From: Anaerobiospirillum thomasii
GTDB taxonomy: Bacteria; Pseudomonadota; Gammaproteobacteria; Enterobacterales; Succinivibrionaceae
Direction of reading: 5' to 3'
Assembly (NCBI RefSeq): GCF_900445255.1
Contig: NZ_UAPU01000005.1
Span: forward strand, 631,001 to 695,000
Length of the DNA: 64,000 nucleotides
Position 1 is the stretch's first letter, and every line of letters starts with the position of its first letter. Positions 56,245 through 64,000 of this stretch are shown here, in pieces. The notes under the pieces were generated by a model. The model was not told the DNA's origin. It did no database searches and saw nothing but the letters and a program-made list of their open reading frames with translations. The position numbers were made by a program, and so were the translations under genes.

Positions 56245-58680
56245 ATGTCACAGATCTACGATTTAAGAAATAACCCATTTGCTCAAGCCTGGATAAATTT
56301 TGATTTTAAGGTGGCTACCAAGCTGCAATGTGATCGCATTATTCAGGATTTATTTGAAACAAGTGACTCACTGCCTATGAGTTTTAACAGCAGGCAGGAG
56401 GCTCAGGAGCATCTGAATATAAGCTACAGAGCACTTTTTGAAAGAGTGGAGAGAGCCAAGTCCAGAAGCAAGGCTCATTTAGTTGCAGCAGGCTGCAAAG
56501 AATTTGAAAACATACCTGTCATCATAGAAAAAAGTGAGCTTAAAAAGTACGTGAATGTCTTTGAGCCATACATGATTAATAAAATTGTCAGTAAATGTAA
56601 GAAGTATGTGGTGATAGAGCTGCCAGCTGCCGCTGCTATCATCTTTAATCTTACATCGCGATCCAACCGCAACAAGATAAAACAGCAGTTAGGTGGCTTT
56701 ACCGATAAGGGTGAACTGATTGTAGGTATAGATTTGGCCTCAGAATTACAGGAAATCTGTTTTTATCATGACACACTGCACTATCCTGTCAGTGTCCCTG
56801 TAAAGACCAATGTGCTTTTAGCCTATTTAGACTTAAGTCATCAGAGCATGTTTATAGTCTCAGAGTCCTGCTCTATGATATCCAAGCTCAATGATATGGT
56901 GGAAAGGCTTAACCAAAAAGCCCACCATGGCAGGCACTATACCTATGTTGCCCTCAAGAACACACATATCAATTATTTAAAAAGCCGTGACTCCAAGACT
57001 GATAAAAGTGATGCCACCATTTTATTTATAGCAGGCTCCACTCCCTCAAACCTGATACCTAAATCTCTTATATCTGATGAATACTGTGCCACTGGTAAAA
57101 TCATATCATCTATACTCAAGGCCAAAAATCAGAGATATCAGAGTGTCATAACTGAAATTAAAAATGCAGTGCTCGAGCTTACCGGCACTGCCATAGATAA
57201 AAATGCCAATGGCGATGAGGTGTGCCGTGCCGCCACACTGTTACTGCTCTCACTTATGCCAAAGCTAAGATACTGTGTACAAAGGGTTTTATCTGATAGT
57301 GACCCTAAACATAATGAAGAGCTTATAGCTGCTGTCAGGGGACTGCGTCTTTTAGATGATGAGCAAATCAACAGAGCATTGCAGATGCGCAGCATCTGCA
57401 ATGATGAAGATGTAACACCAGATTTGCAGGTAAGATTTATAGATAATGGATCCAGTGCTGATGAAATAAAAGCCGGCAAGGTTACATATAAAGGATTTGA
57501 GGGTTTAAATTTAGATTACTGTAAAGATATTGTAACAGACGGAGTGCTTACACATCTGACTCCAGCCCCTGGCTATAGCTATGAGGAGATGGATGCCATT
57601 ATGTTTTACACCATGGCCTCATCACTTATTGGCAGTATACAGGAGGCTGTAATGCTGCAGATGCAGATTGAAACCCAAAAATGTGCCATAAAAGATTTAG
57701 TGGTGCCCTCCAATATTGCCATGACAGCAGCTTGTCAGATTCCTGCCATAGGCAGATATCAGGCTTTTGAGCTTGTTATCTCACTAGGTGATGTATGGCG
57801 TTTTGCCTCAGCCAAGGATGCTCAGTCATACCTGGGTATAGTTCCTGTACAGAGCTCTACAGGACATAAGCATTGTAAAGGTCGCAGGCAAAGCAGAAAA
57901 GGACGAAAGTCCTTTAAAAAGAGTATGTTTTTAGGACAGCTGGCTGAATCTATGCGCCATGACTTTGGAATATCAGATGACTGCAGCTTATGGAAAAACA
58001 TATGTCATGCTGTGGCCGTCTACATTGCCATGATGAAACAGAACAAGCAATATATGCCACTTAAAAAAGATGCCGATGGCAGAAATAAAAGTAAGCTCAG
58101 GCAGTTCTCCAAGGTTAAGGTAGATGATAGATCCGATATTATTGCCTCAATACGTAAATCAAGAAGAGTATCCAAGCAAGGCATGACTGCCATGCTTTGC
58201 GGGCTGTACACAATAACCAGAGTCAAAGAGGCTCACAATTCCTGTCAGGATGAGCCTTTAATGGTTTCTGATTTTGAAAATGACACTGCCATCATGCCTA
58301 CCTATCAGAACAACTACAAGCTGCCAAAAGTGGACAGCAGATATGAAAGACATCTTATAAAAGAGCGTATCAGTCATGCCCTGTTTAATGACTACAACTG
58401 CTTTTATGCCACTATTGACAGCATCTGCCCTGGCAGAGGCTCGCTTATGGGCTGGTTTGGCAACAACTATTTTGCATTTTTAGATTTGCTTATAAATGAC
58501 ATTTCCGCTCACTCCTATGCTTTTGCCAATACTGTAAAACACGCAGGAGCACAGGAGATTTTGAAAATTGTACAAAGAAAGGTTAATACATTTGGCAAGA
58601 AAGCCAAAAGCACTTTAAACAGCATCAAGAAGGCTGAACAATATCAGGCCGCAACTGAAATTACTCTGCAGAGCTTATAG
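56245..58680 (+). CDS. Large IS110/Piv-like DEDD recombinase (811 residues)
   Basis: Twice the usual length of IS110 transposases. Residues 1-150 are an extra N-terminal region with a possible helix-turn-helix (EAQEHLNISYRALFERVERA). The RuvC-like domain follows: Asp163 (IVGIDLASELQ), Glu207 (FIVSESCSM), Asp253 and Asp256 (SKTDKSDATI). The C-terminal IS110 domain is near 490-570, with QIPAIGRYQAFELVISLGDV and Ser537/Ser538 in PVQSSTG. A further 240 residues have no match that I recognise. Between the domains (about 265-485) is another long insert. The DLAS and KTDK-DA motifs are shared with the smaller DEDD protein. Relatives such as Piv invert DNA, so it may be an invertase; this is inference. 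Confidence 0.8.
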   Translation: MSQIYDLRNNPFAQAWINFDFKVATKLQCDRIIQDLFETSDSLPMSFNSRQEAQEHLNISYRALFERVERAKSRSKAHLVAAGCKEFENIPVIIEKSELKKYVNVFEPYMINKIVSKCKKYVVIELPAAAAIIFNLTSRSNRNKIKQQLGGFTDKGELIVGIDLASELQEICFYHDTLHYPVSVPVKTNVLLAYLDLSHQSMFIVSESCSMISKLNDMVERLNQKAHHGRHYTYVALKNTHINYLKSRDSKTDKSDATILFIAGSTPSNLIPKSLISDEYCATGKIISSILKAKNQRYQSVITEIKNAVLELTGTAIDKNANGDEVCRAATLLLLSLMPKLRYCVQRVLSDSDPKHNEELIAAVRGLRLLDDEQINRALQMRSICNDEDVTPDLQVRFIDNGSSADEIKAGKVTYKGFEGLNLDYCKDIVTDGVLTHLTPAPGYSYEEMDAIMFYTMASSLIGSIQEAVMLQMQIETQKCAIKDLVVPSNIAMTAACQIPAIGRYQAFELVISLGDVWRFASAKDAQSYLGIVPVQSSTGHKHCKGRRQSRKGRKSFKKSMFLGQLAESMRHDFGISDDCSLWKNICHAVAVYIAMMKQNKQYMPLKKDADGRNKSKLRQFSKVKVDDRSDIIASIRKSRRVSKQGMTAMLCGLYTITRVKEAHNSCQDEPLMVSDFENDTAIMPTYQNNYKLPKVDSRYERHLIKERISHALFNDYNCFYATIDSICPGRGSLMGWFGNNYFAFLDLLINDISAHSYAFANTVKHAGAQEILKIVQRKVNTFGKKAKSTLNSIKKAEQYQAATEITLQSL

Positions 58681-58741
58681 GAGCTTTATATGCAAAGAGA
58701 CTTAGATTTAAATCCTATTAACCAATAATTTGAACGAACTA

Positions 58742-58938
58742 TAGAGTCAGGCAGTCGTGTTGACTCTTAATGTAATTCTGGGCTTCGAGCCATTTCAATA
58801 ATGTAGAGAAACATGACTGCAACCCACTTTGAATGATAACTATAAATGCCATTAGCATTTAGATTTTTTATCTGAAATTCATAATATAGATGTTAGCTGC
58901 GAGCTATTAAAGCCTGAAAAAAGGCCTGTCTGACTCTA
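58742..58938 (+). ncRNA. Candidate bridge-RNA-like structured segment after the large DEDD gene
   Basis: TAGAGTCAGGCAG (58742-58754) pairs with CTGTCTGACTCTA (58926-58938) over 13 positions, one of them G-U. Inside are several perfect small hairpins: GGCT/AGCC, AAATGC/GCATTT, AGAT/ATCT and TAGCT/AGCTA. It begins 62 bp after the stop. The GAGTCAGG closing stem is also present after the smaller DEDD gene. Such a multi-hairpin RNA beside an IS110-type gene is the expected form of a bridge RNA. Expression is unproven. Confidence 0.6.
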
Positions 58939-59172
58939 AAGTCCCCGTTCTGCGGGAGAAATTTTATGCCGTAAAAAGCTATTTTTTTGTTTTTTATGTG
59001 ACCCAATTTAAGCTGAGGACAGATTTTTGCCCTCTGAATTTTTTTACGCCCAAAATTTTGGGCTTAACTGGATATAAACGCGATAAAATCAGGAATTCTA
59101 TTTAAAAGAGTAGGCATTTTGATCTGTGAAAAAATTAAAAAAAGTGCTTGATTTAAGATCCAGTCCGATATA
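58939..59172. other. Right end of the insertion
   Basis: AT-rich DNA between the candidate RNA and the right junction. It contains a small CCCG/CGGG hairpin near 58943-58955 and a perfect 16-bp dyad at 59048-59063 (GCCCAAAA, TTTTGGGC). No gene. Confidence 0.5.
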
Positions 59173-59889
59173 GATGCAATAGCTCTTGCACAGACAGCTG
59201 AAGGCGCCATGGATGAGATGACTACAATGCTACAGCGTATTCGTACTTTAGCTGTTCAGGCATCAAACGGTACTAACAATGCAAAGGATCGTGATGCTCT
59301 GCAACAGGAAGTAACTCAGCTATCTCAGGAAATTACCCGTATTGCCTGTCAGACCAAGTTTGGTGGTGAGCAGATTTTAGCCGCTGGAAAACAGGGTGGA
59401 TTTATTCCTTCTACAGGAGTCGTAAAAATTCAGGTTGGAGCTTATAACGGCGATACTTTAAATATGAAGTTCTACAGTTTAGGATTTGCCTTAAGTGGAA
59501 TTGCCTCAAATGCCGGTGTCGCACAACTTGGCGCAAATGTGAATGCTGACGGTATGATCATGACCGCTGCTGGCTCCTCTAGATTCTCTGTAAGTTCACA
59601 GACCATAGCCGCAGATTCTATTGCCGGTATTGATAAGCTTATTGCCGCTGTAGATAAGCAGCGCTCTCACCTAGGAGCTATGCAGAACCGTATGGAATCA
59701 TCAATCCGCAATCAGTCAAATGTTTCCATGAACGTATCTGACGCCAGAGCCCGTATCCGCGATACAGACTTTGCCGAGGAAACAGCTGCACTTACTGCCA
59801 ATCAGATATTGCAGCAGGCTTCACAGTCAATTTTATCCCAGGCTAATCAGAGACCACAGATTGCCCTGTCTCTTTTAGGTGGCAGATAA
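59173..59889 (+). pseudogene. Flagellin, 3' part of the split gene
   Basis: Begins at GAT, codon 70, with DAIALAQTAEGAMDEMTTM and runs to a normal C-terminus (QRPQIALSLLGGR). The variable centre (about residues 150-235 of the restored protein) differs from the other copies. Joined to 53047-53255 it makes a 307-residue flagellin in frame. It has no start or ribosome site of its own; an internal ATG at 59209 is unlikely to be used. Confidence 0.88.
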
Positions 59890-59929
59890 AAAATTATAAG
59901 ACTTCTCTCCTGAGCAATATGTGCTCACT

Positions 59930-59956
59930 GGCCAGAGATTTTCTCTGGCCATTTTT
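59930..59956 (+). terminator. Terminator of the split flagellin
   Basis: GGCCAGAGA and TCTCTGGCC around a TTT loop, followed by ATTTTT. Confidence 0.9.
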
Positions 59957-60091
59957 CCTCATGTCTAAAATTCAAGCCCTGTTTAATATAGATGTAAGAT
60001 CCATATCAGATCTCGTGCCGGCACTCATCATTTATAAAGAATAATTAAGTCTGGCTAAAGGCATTTAAAGATTTTATCTGTATTCCTATCT

Positions 60092-62110
60092 CTAGCTGTC
60101 AATATCATGCAGACTGTCATAGATTTTCTGCGCCAGAGCCAAAGAAATACCTGGCACCTTGGCCAGCTCATCAACACCTGCAGCCATAATCTCTCTCCTG
60201 CCACCAAGATGCTCAAGTAAAGCTTTACGCCTTTTTGCTCCCACTCCTTCAATATTTTCAAGATCGGAGGTGACTCGGGCCTTGGCTCTTTTGGCTCTGT
60301 GGCCTGTAATGGCAAAGCGGTGTGATTCATCTCGTATATGAATGACAAGCTGCAGCGCTGGATTGTCAAGCCCTAAAGAATAGCTCTGGCGGCTAAAGCC
60401 TGTAATTAAGGTCTCAAGACCTTCCTTGCGCCCCTCGCCCTTTGCCACTGCTACAATCAAAGGTACAGGCATATTGGCCTGCCTGAAGGCATTGCCTATT
60501 ACCTCTTCGGCCTGACTTAACTGTCCGCGGCCACCGTCAATAAAAATAAGATCAGGATTTTCTGAGTTTTTAGGATCTTTAAAGCGACGGCTTAAAACCT
60601 GATGCATGGCGGCAAAGTCATCACCGCCTGTAATACCTTCAATATTAAAGCGTCTGTAGCGTGAGGTGTCAGGACCCTCACGGTTAAAAACCACACATGA
60701 ACCTACAGTATTCTCACCTTGTGTATGCGATATATCAAAACACTCCATGCGCTCTATATTGCTTACAGACAATAAGGCCTCTAGAGCCTCTATGCGGTTT
60801 TTGGCAGTTGAGCTTGAGGCAATCTTGCTCTTAAGCGAGGCCTGCACATTGGCTATGGCAAGTTTTAAATACTTAAGTCTATCCTCTCTTACATTAAAAG
60901 AAAATTTTACCCCTACCCCTCTTACATCCTTTATAGCCTTTTGTATGGTTTCATAATCTACAGGCTCAGATGCAGTGACAATTTCAGATGGCATCATGGA
61001 GCCTCTGTTGTCTGATAGATAAAACTGCGTTAAAAATGAGGTTAAAAGCTCATCCTTATTTAAATTATCTGGCAGTTTTGGATAGTAGGATCGCGTACCT
61101 AAAATACGGCCCTTGCGGATAAAAAGCACATGCACGCAAGCTATGGCCCCTGCTATATCATGGGCAATAACATCAAGATCGGCCATGGAGTCAGAGCTTA
61201 CTGACTGTGACTCCTGCACAGTGCGCAGCGCTAAAAGCTGATCGCGCACCACAGCAGCCTGCTCAAAGCGCAAAGAGGCTGAATACTTTTGCATAAGGGC
61301 TGTCATATCATTTAAAAGCTTTTGATTCTGCCCTTTTAAAAACAGACGCACTAAGTTTACCTGCTCTTGGTAATTGTCCTCTTGCTCCTGACTCATAGGC
61401 ACACATGGAGCTAGACATTTGCCTATCTGTGCCATAAGGCAGGGACGCGATCTGTGGGCATAGACTGTATCTGTACACTGTCTTATAGGAAAAATCTTCT
61501 GCATAAGACGCAGTGAGTCTTTAACTGCCGAGCTGTCAGGATATGGACCAAAATACTCACCCTGTTTTTTCCTGGCGCCACGGTGAAAAAACAGCCCCGG
61601 ATGTTTACTGTGTGTGCTCAAAAAGATATAAGGATAGGATTTGTCATCACGCAGCAGAATGTTATAACGTGGCTGATACTGTTTTATAAGATTGTTCTCT
61701 AAGATCAAGGCCTCGGTTTCTGAAAAGGTCACAGAAAACTCAACAGAGGCAATATGCATAACAAGAGCACGGGTTTTAGAGGAGCTTACATTTTTTAAAA
61801 AGTATGAAGACAGACGCTTTTTAAGATCGCGCGCTTTACCGACATATATAACCTGTCCCTTGCTATCATACATACGATAACAGCCAGGCTGATTGGGCAC
61901 AGTCTTTAAAAAAGCCCTGGCATCAAAGACATGATCTTTTATCGTAGCATCTGTATCTTTACTGTCAGAGACTGCACCTGCTCTCTTATTGTCCTTTGCA
62001 GTATTATCCTGTGGCTGTGTAGTAACAGAGCTTTTGGTAAAATCATTAAAATCATCAAGATAACTGTCATCTATACTTACAAAATCAAGATCCTTGTCAG
62101 CCTTTGCCAT
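60092..62110 (-). CDS. uvrC: UvrABC system subunit C
   Basis: 672 residues. An N-terminal extension of about 57 polar residues precedes the usual start (compare E. coli FDAKAFLKTV); otherwise colinear. The GIY-YIG nuclease is at about 73-110 (GCYRMYDSKGQVIYVGKARD). The UVR motif follows, then the RNase H-like nuclease (MECFDISHTQGENTVGSCVV) and C-terminal helix-hairpin-helix motifs (LENIEGVGAKRRKALL). It makes both cuts around bulky DNA damage with UvrAB. AAAGG precedes the ATG. It stands alone. Confidence 0.97.
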   Translation of the reverse strand: MAKADKDLDFVSIDDSYLDDFNDFTKSSVTTQPQDNTAKDNKRAGAVSDSKDTDATIKDHVFDARAFLKTVPNQPGCYRMYDSKGQVIYVGKARDLKKRLSSYFLKNVSSSKTRALVMHIASVEFSVTFSETEALILENNLIKQYQPRYNILLRDDKSYPYIFLSTHSKHPGLFFHRGARKKQGEYFGPYPDSSAVKDSLRLMQKIFPIRQCTDTVYAHRSRPCLMAQIGKCLAPCVPMSQEQEDNYQEQVNLVRLFLKGQNQKLLNDMTALMQKYSASLRFEQAAVVRDQLLALRTVQESQSVSSDSMADLDVIAHDIAGAIACVHVLFIRKGRILGTRSYYPKLPDNLNKDELLTSFLTQFYLSDNRGSMMPSEIVTASEPVDYETIQKAIKDVRGVGVKFSFNVREDRLKYLKLAIANVQASLKSKIASSSTAKNRIEALEALLSVSNIERMECFDISHTQGENTVGSCVVFNREGPDTSRYRRFNIEGITGGDDFAAMHQVLSRRFKDPKNSENPDLIFIDGGRGQLSQAEEVIGNAFRQANMPVPLIVAVAKGEGRKEGLETLITGFSRQSYSLGLDNPALQLVIHIRDESHRFAITGHRAKRAKARVTSDLENIEGVGAKRRKALLEHLGGRREIMAAGVDELAKVPGISLALAQKIYDSLHDIDS

Positions 62111-62142
62111 GTATCAAGCCTTTGTTATAAGAGATAAAAACA

Positions 62143-62172
62143 CAAAAAAATAAGGGCATGCAGTGCACGCCC
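62143..62172 (-). terminator. Terminator of metQ
   Basis: On the minus strand GGGC..TGCA and TGCA..GCCC pair with single mismatches, followed by TTATTTTTTT. Confidence 0.75.
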
Positions 62173-62197
62173 CTAAATTATCAAAAAAGTCTCTTAA

Positions 62198-62980
62198 TTA
62201 AAAGGCAGGGAGAATAGCGCCTTTGTATTTTTCCTCAATAAATTTCTTGGTCTCAGGTGACTGCAGAGCCTTGATCAGGATCTTCATGTCCTCACTTTGA
62301 GCACTGTCCTTGTTGGCTACAAGAATATTTACATATGGAGAGTCTGAATCCTCAATTAAAATAGCATCCTTGAGTGGATTTAAATTGGCCTGAATGGCGT
62401 AGTTGGTGTTAATCACAGCACAGTCTACATCATCTAAAGAGCGTGGCAGCTGAGCGGCCTCAATCTCTTTGACCTCAATATTCTTTGGATTGTCTTTAAT
62501 ATCCATTACAGTTGCAGTAATTGAGGTAGGATCGCTAAGTGTAATTAAACCTGCCTTGGCAAGCAGCAACAGAGCACGGCCGCCATTGGTTGGATCGTTA
62601 GGAATGGCAATTGAAGCGCCCTCCTTTAGGTCCTTGAGATCTTTTACAGTATTTGAATACACAGCCATAGGCTCGATATGTACAGAGGCTACTTCAACTA
62701 ACTCAACACCATGATCCTGACTGAATGACTCAAGATATGGGCGGTGCTGGAAGTAATTGGCATTGAGCTCACCGTCATCTGTGGCAAGGTTTGGCTGAAC
62801 GTAGTCGTTAAACTCAACTACCTTTAAATCTACACCCTGCTCTTTTACTACAGGAGCTACAAATTCCAGGATTTCAGCATGCGGTACAGGAGTTGCACCT
62901 ACAGATAATGTACCTGCATTGGCTGCAAATGATGCAGCAAGAACAACTGAGCTTAAAGCTGTGGCAATAATAGTTTTCAT
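62198..62980 (-). CDS. metQ: MetQ/NlpA-family methionine-binding protein
   Basis: 260 residues from ATG 62980, which has AGGAG upstream. The signal peptide ends AANAG and has no lipobox, unlike many MetQ lipoproteins. TLSVGATPVPHAEILEFVAP and NANYFQHRPYLESF are diagnostic of the family, as is AIPNDPTNGGRALLLLAKAG. It captures methionine for the MetNI importer. metN is divergent at 63317, an arrangement unlike the usual metNIQ operon. The 336-bp gap should hold both promoters. Confidence 0.9.
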   Translation of the reverse strand: MKTIIATALSSVVLAASFAANAGTLSVGATPVPHAEILEFVAPVVKEQGVDLKVVEFNDYVQPNLATDDGELNANYFQHRPYLESFSQDHGVELVEVASVHIEPMAVYSNTVKDLKDLKEGASIAIPNDPTNGGRALLLLAKAGLITLSDPTSITATVMDIKDNPKNIEVKEIEAAQLPRSLDDVDCAVINTNYAIQANLNPLKDAILIEDSDSPYVNILVANKDSAQSEDMKILIKALQSPETKKFIEEKYKGAILPAF

Positions 62981-63316
62981 TTTTATTCTCCTAAAAGCCA
63001 AACAATAGGACGTTATGTCCCATCCGTCTTTGCATTATGTTATTGTGACGCATGAAGAAAATTTCTAATTGAGGGCTTTAGGTCATTTCCTATGCTTGCT
63101 CTATTTTTATTCAAATTTAGCTGTTATTACAATGAATAAATTTTAAAGCCTTGTTTTGGTGCAAAAAAGACATCTTTTTTCGCAGGGGCTCAATAGTGTA
63201 AAGATAAGCAATATGTTAAAATGTACAGATCAATTATTTGCAATAGAACTGCATTTTGTGCACACATTTTTACATTTGTCAGTTCAGACATGTCACTAAA
63301 GTACTGGATTATATAA
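62981..63316. other. Divergent control region between metQ and metN
   Basis: 336 bp without a gene. AGACATCT at 63168-63175 and AGACATGT at 63286-63293 resemble single MetJ boxes (AGACGTCT), but MetJ normally needs tandem copies, so I do not call an operator. Confidence 0.4.
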
Positions 63317-64000
63317 GTGATAAAGCTTTCAAATATTCAAAAAATCTATAATGAGGGCACCGCATCTGAGGTCAGAGCCCTTAAAAATATTTCGCTGCAC
63401 ATTAAAAAAGGCGAAATCTTTGGCGTCATAGGTCTGTCAGGTGCCGGCAAATCCACTCTGATACGCCTTATCAATCTGCTTGAAAGACCAACCTCAGGCG
63501 AGGTTATTGTTGATAATGTCAATCTGCTTGAGCTTAATGAAAATAAATTAAGAGAAAGCCGTCGCAATATAGGCATGATCTTTCAGAGCTTCAATCTGCT
63601 CTCATCTGCAACAGTTGAGAAAAATGTAGCTTTCCCCTTTGAGATAGAGGGACGTCTTGATAAAGAGCAGATTCAAAAGGAGGTCTCCTCCCTTTTAGAT
63701 ATGGTAGGCCTTAAGGATAAGGCCAAGATGTATCCTGCACAGTTATCCGGCGGACAGAAACAGCGTGTTGGTATTGCCAGAGCTCTTGCTATGAAGCCTA
63801 AGATCCTTTTGTGCGATGAGGCCACCTCAGCTCTCGATCCAAAGACCACATCCGAGATTTTAGAGCTGTTAAAGGATTTAAGAAAAAATCTTGATCTGAC
63901 TATTGTCATCATTACCCATCAGATGGAAGTTATCAAGGAGTGCTGCGATAAGGTTGCTGTTATTGACGGCGGCGTTATTACCGAGCTTGGCTCCACCATT
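63317..64000 (+). CDS. metN: Methionine ABC transporter ATP-binding protein (3' end beyond window)
   Basis: Starts at GTG 63317 ([20 protein letters not shown]) and continues past the window, with 228 codons visible. Walker A is [12 protein letters not shown], the Q-loop is [11 protein letters not shown], the signature is [15 protein letters not shown], and Walker B is [13 protein letters not shown] with the H-loop ITHQMEV. It powers methionine import with MetI and the divergent MetQ. The ribosome site is weak. A 3' regulatory ACT-like domain would lie outside. Confidence 0.93.
   Translation, partial: MIKLSNIQKIYNEGTASEVRALKNISLHIKKGEIFGVIGLSGAGKSTLIRLINLLERPTSGEVIVDNVNLLELNENKLRESRRNIGMIFQSFNLLSSATVEKNVAFPFEIEGRLDKEQIQKEVSSLLDMVGLKDKAKMYPAQLSGGQKQRVGIARALAMKPKILLCDEATSALDPKTTSEILELLKDLRKNLDLTIVIITHQMEVIKECCDKVAVIDGGVITELGSTI

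Larger units (their letters stand above)
53256..59172. mobile_element. Composite insertion inside flagellin carrying two IS110-type DEDD recombinases and an inverted flagellin
   Basis: The left junction reads ..ACCAATGA/ATGCTATCAG.. and the right junction ..CCGATATAGA/TGCAATAGC.. A GA dinucleotide is present at both, as expected for IS110-family insertion, which leaves a two-base core. The interval of about 5.9 kb holds an IS110-type transposase (53339-54490), a structured segment, an intact minus-strand flagellin, an 811-residue DEDD protein and another structured segment. The left end lies by the first DEDD gene and the right end by the second, so it may be one compound element or nested insertions. 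The boundary is to the base by comparison with intact flagellins; the history is inferred. Confidence 0.7.

Noticed and set aside
63168-63293. Possible MetJ operator upstream of metN
   Set aside because: Only isolated, imperfect eight-base boxes (AGACATCT, AGACATGT). MetJ binds tandem adjacent copies.

Overview
The window is chromosomal DNA of a motile Gram-negative bacterium. The Crp protein is nearly the Escherichia coli sequence, apt sits directly upstream of dnaX, and FabA, UvrC, MetQ/MetN, DUF2057 and 6S RNA are all of gammaproteobacterial type. A pyruvate:ferredoxin oxidoreductase operon and a GGGtGRT/NifU-like pair point to an anaerobic or microaerobic lifestyle. My best guess is a relative of the Succinivibrionaceae (Aeromonadales). 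That placement is inference; no rRNA or tRNA gene was seen.

Layout. 1-1.3 kb: the 5' end of a group II intron running off the left edge, two copies of a hairpin repeat and a decayed amino-acid-binding-protein gene. 1.5-13.8 kb: housekeeping and envelope genes (sodB, an OB-fold protein, a DMT exporter, metG, a SLAC1/TehA channel, a MATE pump, a DsbA-like protein, an MFS pump, WYL and ROK regulators). 14.2-18.8 kb: a four-gene 2-oxoacid:ferredoxin oxidoreductase operon whose last gene joins a GltD-like flavoprotein to a two-cluster ferredoxin domain. 19-28 kb: nhaA, two paralogous lipoproteins, an aminotransferase, 6S RNA, the GGGtGRT pair, a DUF533 gene, crp and fabA. 28.3-34 kb: a zinc-ribbon protein, an intact flagellin, a membrane protein, eno and a flagellin broken by an 8-bp tandem duplication. 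34-39.5 kb: a ParA ATPase and a hybrid kinase / HPt / HD-GYP phosphorelay. 39.6-46.7 kb: a PotD-like binding protein, NDH-2, and apt-dnaX, where tau is reached only by a frameshift at a run of ten A and would be about 1250 residues. 47-52.5 kb: an IS4-like element, gph, two outer-membrane proteins and a DUF2057 protein.

The most unusual region is 52.9-59.9 kb. A flagellin gene with its own sigma-28-like promoter is split at codon 70 by about 5.9 kb, and the two halves join exactly in frame with a GA dinucleotide at both junctions. Inside lie an IS110-type DEDD transposase, an intact flagellin in the opposite orientation, and an 811-residue IS110/Piv-like DEDD recombinase. A structured non-coding segment closed by a GAGTCAGG stem follows each recombinase gene, which resembles the IS110-family bridge RNA arrangement. 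The intact inverted flagellin has nine C residues inside the spacer of its sigma-28-like promoter, a classic phase-variation layout. With the 8-bp duplication in the flagellin at 33.1 kb, three of the four flagellin loci carry a different potential on/off mechanism. The window ends with uvrC and the divergent metQ and metN genes of a methionine importer.
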